A stretch of DNA of 64,000 nt. It comes from Oxytricha trifallax. Its lineage: Eukaryota > Ciliophora > Spirotrichea > Sporadotrichida > Oxytrichidae. The stretch spans positions 62,001-126,000 of the forward strand of contig ARYC01000010.1 of NCBI GenBank assembly GCA_000711775.1. Reading direction: 5' to 3'. The stretch's first letter is position 1. Every line of letters begins with the position of its first letter. The notes beneath the pieces are model-generated. The model had not been told where the DNA came from. It saw only the letters and a program-made list of their open reading frames with translations, and searched no databases. Of the stretch, positions 58,950-64,000 are shown in pieces. The translations under genes were made by a program, and so were the position numbers.

Positions 58950-59286
58950 CTTGACATGGGTAGTCAATCTCTTGGTTGAACTTGGAACTTGGTCGAGACT
59001 ACTATCACTTCTTCACTGAAACCCCGGGGTTTGGCCTATTAGTACTGTATAGGCCCCACCTAGGTCGTTAGTTGAGTCATCACTTATTGGCTTTCCAATT
59101 GCTTTTCTAACAGTGCCCTCCCTCGTTTTATCCAGCTTCACCTCCTTTTATCAGAGCAAATTATATGGATTGTCTAGTTTTCTCGCTGAAGTGCTTAGCT
59201 CGATTCTTCACTCTAACATGTTCTTGTAGTATGAGTTGACCTCCTTCCACAAGATGGTTTAGACCACGTCATCAATTATTCAAACT
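58950..59286 (-). pseudogene. Unidentified minus-strand frame next to repeat copy B
   Basis: One frame with three in-frame TGA codons: DDVVQTILWKEVNSYYKNML, RIELSTSARKLDNPYNLL, KLDKTREGTVRKAIGKPISD, STNDLGGAYTVLIGQTPGFQ. The region is clearly GC-richer than background. It directly follows the acidic frame in repeat copy B, so the two may form one unit. Family unknown. Confidence 0.4.
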
Positions 59287-59651
59287 AATATGAAAAATTT
59301 AATATTATAGAAATTAAATTAACTAATAATTATTGTATTTACATTAAAAACAAAAACTTATCATACTAATTAAAAATGGAAATCTCTCTAGTATTGTCTA
59401 ATCTTCTTCTTCATCGTCTTCATCTTCATTTAAGAATTCATATTCGACCTCTAAATTCCATCTTTCTGTTGCCTAGCGAAACACCAGTCCCTTTGACACC
59501 TTAGGTCTAACCAGGAAGGACCGCCATTAAATAATTTAATTAAATGTTTTTTGTAACTTACATTTTAAGTGAGTGAATAGACTCAACAGCGACTGATTAG
59601 AAAGAATACTTATTAATATTTTAAGTTTAAATATTAATTTATTACTTATTA
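59287..59651 (-). repeat. Dispersed 360-bp repeat, copy B (diverged)
   Basis: Shares with copies A and C the CTGATTAG.AAGAATACTTATTAA end, the GTAAGTTACAAAAAAC segment and the acidic frame (here EFLNEDEDDEEEDQTI). The 3' splice-like AG is missing (AATGG instead). It is much more diverged than A is from C, so it is older or from another subfamily. Confidence 0.55.
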
Positions 59652-60489
59652 TACATCATAAATCTAAGCTCAGAATCTCAAGCAAATGGTAATATTGTTT
59701 AGCAGACATCTACATTTTGTATCAAAGATGGAAGGCTTGAATATGTGCTAAGCGATATAGCGGGCTCGGTAGATGTGACATCATAATCTGTTGGTCTTGT
59801 TCAGCTGGTGAGGGCAGAGGAAGTTTATAATATTGGGGTAGGCTTCGTTCCGGTGGTCCTGCATTTGTAGTAAGATGAGAAGGTTTAACTACTATAATTA
59901 GGGGAGTGTACAAAGAATAAAATTTAATAAAATTTCATTTAAATTTTGTATCTTTATGTTCTATGTTGATTTCTATATATTTATTAAGCAATTAGTTAAT
60001 ACTACTAAAAGCTACCAAATCAATTAAAATGAAACAAATAATTAATTTTTAATTATTAAATTCGCAATTTATTCAAATTTCACTCTTATGGTTTTATTTA
60101 TCAAACTAAAAAATAGAAATATGATTTTTAAATAAATCCATTAAAAATAAGTCATGATAATTAATTTCATATTACAATGTACTAATCAAATCAAAGTTGA
60201 CAAAGATAAGTATTTATTGTCAAAAATGAGTAAAAAAGAGTTCTAAGTGAAGCTTGTTCTTATTTTTTTTAAATAATTGATTCTATAACAAAAATCCAAT
60301 TATATTTCTTTTCAAATTTTTACTTAAGAGATTCCTTTTAGTTTTTTATCATCAATTATTATTTTGAAAATTTTATAACGATTATTTTCTTAAATTTACC
60401 AACAATTTATTGAATTTTAGAAGTCTTTTTATAGAAATTGCTTTAATTTAATATAACCTTATATAAAAATAATGTCTAAAATTAATATT
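59652..60489. other. Mixed stretch, no supported gene
   Basis: A GC-richer patch at 59690-59910 holds a minus-strand standard-code frame (59722-59913) without a domain. 59910-60489 is AT-rich. Confidence 0.3.
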
Positions 60490-60835
60490 AAATTAATAAA
60501 CTAGGTTCCAACTTAATTATATTTATGAATTAATAAAGAATGTTGCATGTTTCTTCAACCCACTTGTTAATATCTTAAGAACTCAGAAGTATCATGTCTT
60601 TCTTGTTACCTAACAATAGAGGAGAACCTTGTTAAATACTAACTACAACCAAAAGAGGTATTTATTACACTCACTCATGGATGGTGACGATAAAATGGTA
60701 ATATATGTTTATGAATAAAAGTTGCTTGATCCTTGGGGATTAAAGGAATTTAAGAATAAAGTAAAGAAAATCAAGGCTCATCATCTCCTCCTTAAAGCTT
60801 CAACTATTAACATAAACCTAGAAACTAGTAAGTGA
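60490..60835 (+). CDS. Hypothetical frame (about 115 codons) upstream of the WWE frame
   Basis: Open to TGA 60833-60835 with no internal stop: NYIYELIKNVACFFNPLVNI, LRTQKYHVFLVTQQQRRTLL, RYLLHSLMDGDDKMVIYVYE, QKLLDPWGLKEFKNKVKKIK, AHHLLLKASTINI. No suitable ATG is seen at the start, so it is probably an inner segment. Repeat copy C (60882-61240) separates it from the WWE frame on the same strand; the two may have belonged to one gene. No domain is recognised in this part. Confidence 0.45.
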
Positions 60836-60881
60836 AAGCATTATGTGGAATAAAGCTATAATAATTATTTTAATACCAATA

Positions 60882-61240
60882 TTTATGAAAAATAAAATGA
60901 AAAATTTATGCTTGTAGAAATTAAATTAACATTAATCAGATTACTTAATATAAAAATGGAAATATATATCTAAAAGAAGTTTCATCTTCTTCACCATCCT
61001 TATCATCATCTTCATCGCTGTCATCTTTTTTTCTTTGCTGTCCCCTCCTAGTGTCGCCTTGCGAATTAACTGTCGAGTGACACCTCAGGTCCTACCAGGT
61101 AAGACCGCTAAAAAAATTAATTACAGATATGTTTTTTGTAACTTACATTTTATGTGAATGCACATGGTTCACCTGCGTCTGATTAGTAAGAATACTTATT
61201 AACATATTAAGTTTTAATATTAATTAATCTATTACTTATT
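60882..61240 (-). repeat. Dispersed 360-bp repeat, copy C
   Basis: Close match to copy A along its whole length, including the 39-nt intron-like segment (61108-61146, GTAAGT to TTTTTTTAG in minus sense) and an acidic frame (DDSDEDDDKDGEEDE). It lies between two plus-strand frames. Confidence 0.65.
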
Positions 61241-61263
61241 ATAAATAATAATTGCTTTGATCG

Positions 61264-61596
61264 ATGAGAATGAGAAGAATTGAGCACTATAATTACGTCA
61301 ATATTATATCGATCTATTTTAAAGAACAATCTAAGACAATAAGACCTAAATTACAAATCATGAAAGAAAGATTTAATTATGAAGAAGAAGATCAAATGGC
61401 TGATTGGATAATCAGGCCTGATGACTCTATCAGATGAATAAAGTTTAGACCATACAATCTTGAGATTATCTATCTAAGTTTAAAGAGGAGTATAAGGTAA
61501 TCAACACTTCAAGGGACTAAGTATAAGGATAGCTATGAACTCTAGTTTTTAGTTTAATATTAATAATAATGTCTAAAAACTAAATAACAATAATGA
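61264..61596 (+). pseudogene. WWE-domain frame with one in-frame TGA
   Basis: ATG at 61264. Residues 1-45 are basic and charged (MRMRRIEHYNYVNIISIYFK). Residues 48-100 fit a WWE domain, a fold that binds poly-ADP-ribose-type ligands and occurs in PARP and ubiquitin ligase proteins. The pattern is MADWIIRPDDSIR, then TGA (61435-61437), then IKFRPYNLEIIYLSLKR and YKDSYELQFLV. The TGA stands exactly where the second conserved Trp of WWE domains is expected. The frame closes at TGA 61594-61596. Either a TGG-to-TGA change broke it or that TGA is read through. The WWE match is by pattern only. Confidence 0.5.
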
Positions 61597-61920
61597 TTGT
61601 TATTATTGCTATTAGTGAATGCTTAGAGATACTCCATTATAATCATTTAAGAGATTGGTTAACATAAACTGATGATCAAATTTAAAATCATTTTTCTCAG
61701 AATATTTTGTTGCATTATTAGCTTCCTAATATAGTGATTCAATTTTATAGCCATTAGTTAAAACAATTATTTATTTTATTATTATTTTTGAAACATATGT
61801 ATAGATATAGATTTTTTATTTTTTATAAGCTATTTATAAATAAAATTCATTCGATTTATATAAATAATCAACTGTCTGCATGTTAATTCCTACTAATTAA
61901 AATAAAAAATTGAGCATAGT
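61597..61920. other. AT-rich spacer
   Basis: Nothing is seen. Confidence 0.3.
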
Positions 61921-62037
61921 ATGCGAATAGCATCTGAAAGTAAAAAAAATATTAAGACTGAGATCAATATCGCAGCAGAAGAGGAGAAAAGTACCATCCT
62001 AACCAATTAAAAAGCAGGAAAAAAATGCAATTTATGA
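61921..62037 (+). CDS. Small hypothetical frame, 38 residues
   Basis: ATG-to-TGA frame: MRIASESKKNIKTEINIAAE, then EEEKSTILTNQKAGKKCNL. The charged composition is protein-like, but the length is within chance expectation. Confidence 0.2.
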
Positions 62038-64000
62038 TTTCTTTATCAGTTACACTATAAAAAGTGATCACAGTAAACGATCATTTTAGCAAAATTAATA
62101 TTAAAAGGAATAGTTCAGTTTTATAAATTTATTTTAAAAAATCAGTGGCATTATACTTTCCCGTGTTAAGAATAATGACATAAATTTATTAATTAAAAAG
62201 GACAACAGTATATAATATTTGGTAATGAGTCATTTCCTTTACTTTTTGCTGCCTTATATTAGTAAAAACATTGGAAGTATGGTATAGAAACTTAGGTATT
62301 TAGTAAAGATGAAACGTTATTTTACAGCAGTTTCGAGCCTCCTCCTTAACTTAATATCTTATTATAAATTGAAATTGAAAAATAATTTTTCAATGTTGTT
62401 GATTTAAAAAGAGCTAATACAACAAAAAATAGTAATTTACTCAGCTAGATTAAATCAATACGCAACTCAAAAAAATAATACTCTTGTTTGAAAATCTTAA
62501 AAGAAAAATAAATCTACCATATTAACCACATTAAAATCATACTATTTACTCTAATGCATTAATATTAAAGATACTTCCCTCCATATTAGCGCATATTAAT
62601 TATAATAGACAACTCTCCAATAAATAAAGTTCTTTGCATCTTTTCTTGGTGTGATAACTTAAAAGGTTGATGTTTATTTTAATTAGCTCAACTACTTTGA
62701 TCTCTTGTTGAAGTTTATGATTTTTTGTCTTATTTACGCATATTTGTCACAGTTTATCATTTAGTTGATTTAAAAAGGCCAAGCAAGATGCATAACATCA
62801 AATGCAACTTATAAATATCAAGAACACTCAATTAAATGCCAAATAGATTTTAAATCGCAAAATTAATCAGTAAAAACTCCAACAATAGTTTAAATTTATT
62901 TCATCTAATATTATTAAGAATAACTGCACATTAACTCAAACTGAATAATAGTAGAGGAATTAATCACAAATTAATTTCAGTAATTAAAGGCATGATGAGT
63001 TGCATAAATACCTATCTATAACTGAAGGACTTAAAGAAGGAAAAAGTTAATTAAATGCATCGCAGCAAGCGCGATTTCAATAAACTTTACAATAATTTAA
63101 TTGGCCTATCATGAGATTCTTCTAGAACTAATTAATAGCAATAATTGCTTAAGATATGAATAATTCACTAACTCCTAAAGGAATAAAAATGCAAGCACTT
63201 CAATATCTAACAATAAATCACTTAAATTTATTAATTTATATTTTGCGAAGCAATCTTAGTTTTACTTAAAACTTATAAAAAAAGTTTAAACAATCTAAAA
63301 ATGCTTCAATTAGTGGTTATTATTAAAACCAACATATTACAGATTTAACCTAAAAAAAGAACAGGTTAGTAACAGACCAAATTCAAAAAAATTACAGGCA
63401 TATATTTATAACTTTGATCTATATATATAACTTAATAATAAACACCAATAAACATAATGCGCATGTTGGAAATGTTTAGTGCACAAACTCAAGCTTTCTA
63501 AAATTCTAATTGATCTTTATCCAAAAAGTAAAAGCATCTCTCATAATAATAATAATATTTATAGCAATTGATTTAAATTAATTGTTTAATAAAATTCTTC
63601 ACTAATTTACCATTAAATTCTGCACATGTAAATATTGAAGTATTAAATTCGAGTTTAATTCTAATTAAGGTTTACATCAATCTAATTATAATTGCGGTGA
63701 TTATTTTAAATATCAATGATAAAGTCTTTATAACATACCAATCAAAAATAAATGATTTAGTTAACATTTCTAAATATATTACTAAAAACTTAAGAAAGGA
63801 AAGCAAAAAATAGCATTTCTTTATTTTAAAATATTTTGATAAATTTAAATCATTAAATAAAACTAAGTCGGTTAATAAAGTAATTTAAAAGGATTTATCA
63901 AAATATCAATTAATCATTTTAGAACAAGACTCAGGAGTCTTAGAATTTAAAGGCTTTCAATTTTTTAAATATTTAATATCCAGATGCTTATGTCTGTTGA
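62038..64000. other. AT-rich stretch without a supported gene
   Basis: All frames were read with the ciliate code; no domain or convincing composition was found. Short A- and T-runs dominate. Confidence 0.35.

Overview
The window looks like germline (micronuclear) DNA of a spirotrich ciliate close to Oxytricha. It is very AT-rich. Protein-like frames appear only when TAA and TAG are read as glutamine with TGA as the stop, so standard-code frames are short. The best single piece of evidence is a nearly 4-kb TBE (telomere-bearing element) transposon at 52657-56634. It has C4A4-type terminal inverted repeats, an ATT target duplication and the three expected TBE genes: a DDE transposase, a 22-kDa protein and a zinc-finger/kinase protein.

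Layout. 1-8.6 kb: a foldback element with CTGGAATTCCAG arrays, two decayed LINE reverse transcriptase regions on the minus strand, two overlapping small frames (one with a membrane-like tail) and a MITE. 8.6-17 kb: AT-rich with no supported gene. 17-21.5 kb: a decayed IS630/Tc1-type transposase whose first 272 codons are open, a coiled-coil frame and a cysteine-rich region. 22-26.6 kb: a LINE endonuclease fragment and two palindromic MITE-like elements. 26.7-29.7 kb: a broken MCM3-like helicase gene split by short AT-rich segments, some bounded by direct repeats that look like MDS/IES pointers. 30-42 kb: a short MITE, a 1-kb near-perfect palindrome, a second IS630-type transposase, a dispersed 360-bp repeat, a third reverse transcriptase region and a palindrome lying beside it. 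42-48 kb: several short clean frames of unknown function. 51-57 kb: the TBE, which appears to sit inside an older open frame. 57-62 kb: unknown broken frames, two more copies of the 360-bp repeat and a WWE-domain frame.

How it fits together. Most recognisable content is mobile DNA in different stages of decay, with some elements next to or inside others. Host-like sequence (MCM3-like, WWE, small unknown frames) appears as broken or partial copies. This is what germline-limited ciliate DNA, removed during macronuclear development, would be expected to look like. In this code only one triplet is a stop, so open runs of 50-60 codons are expected by chance in such AT-rich DNA. Frames without a recognisable domain therefore get low confidence. 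No tRNA, rRNA, CRISPR array or intact macronuclear gene was recognised.
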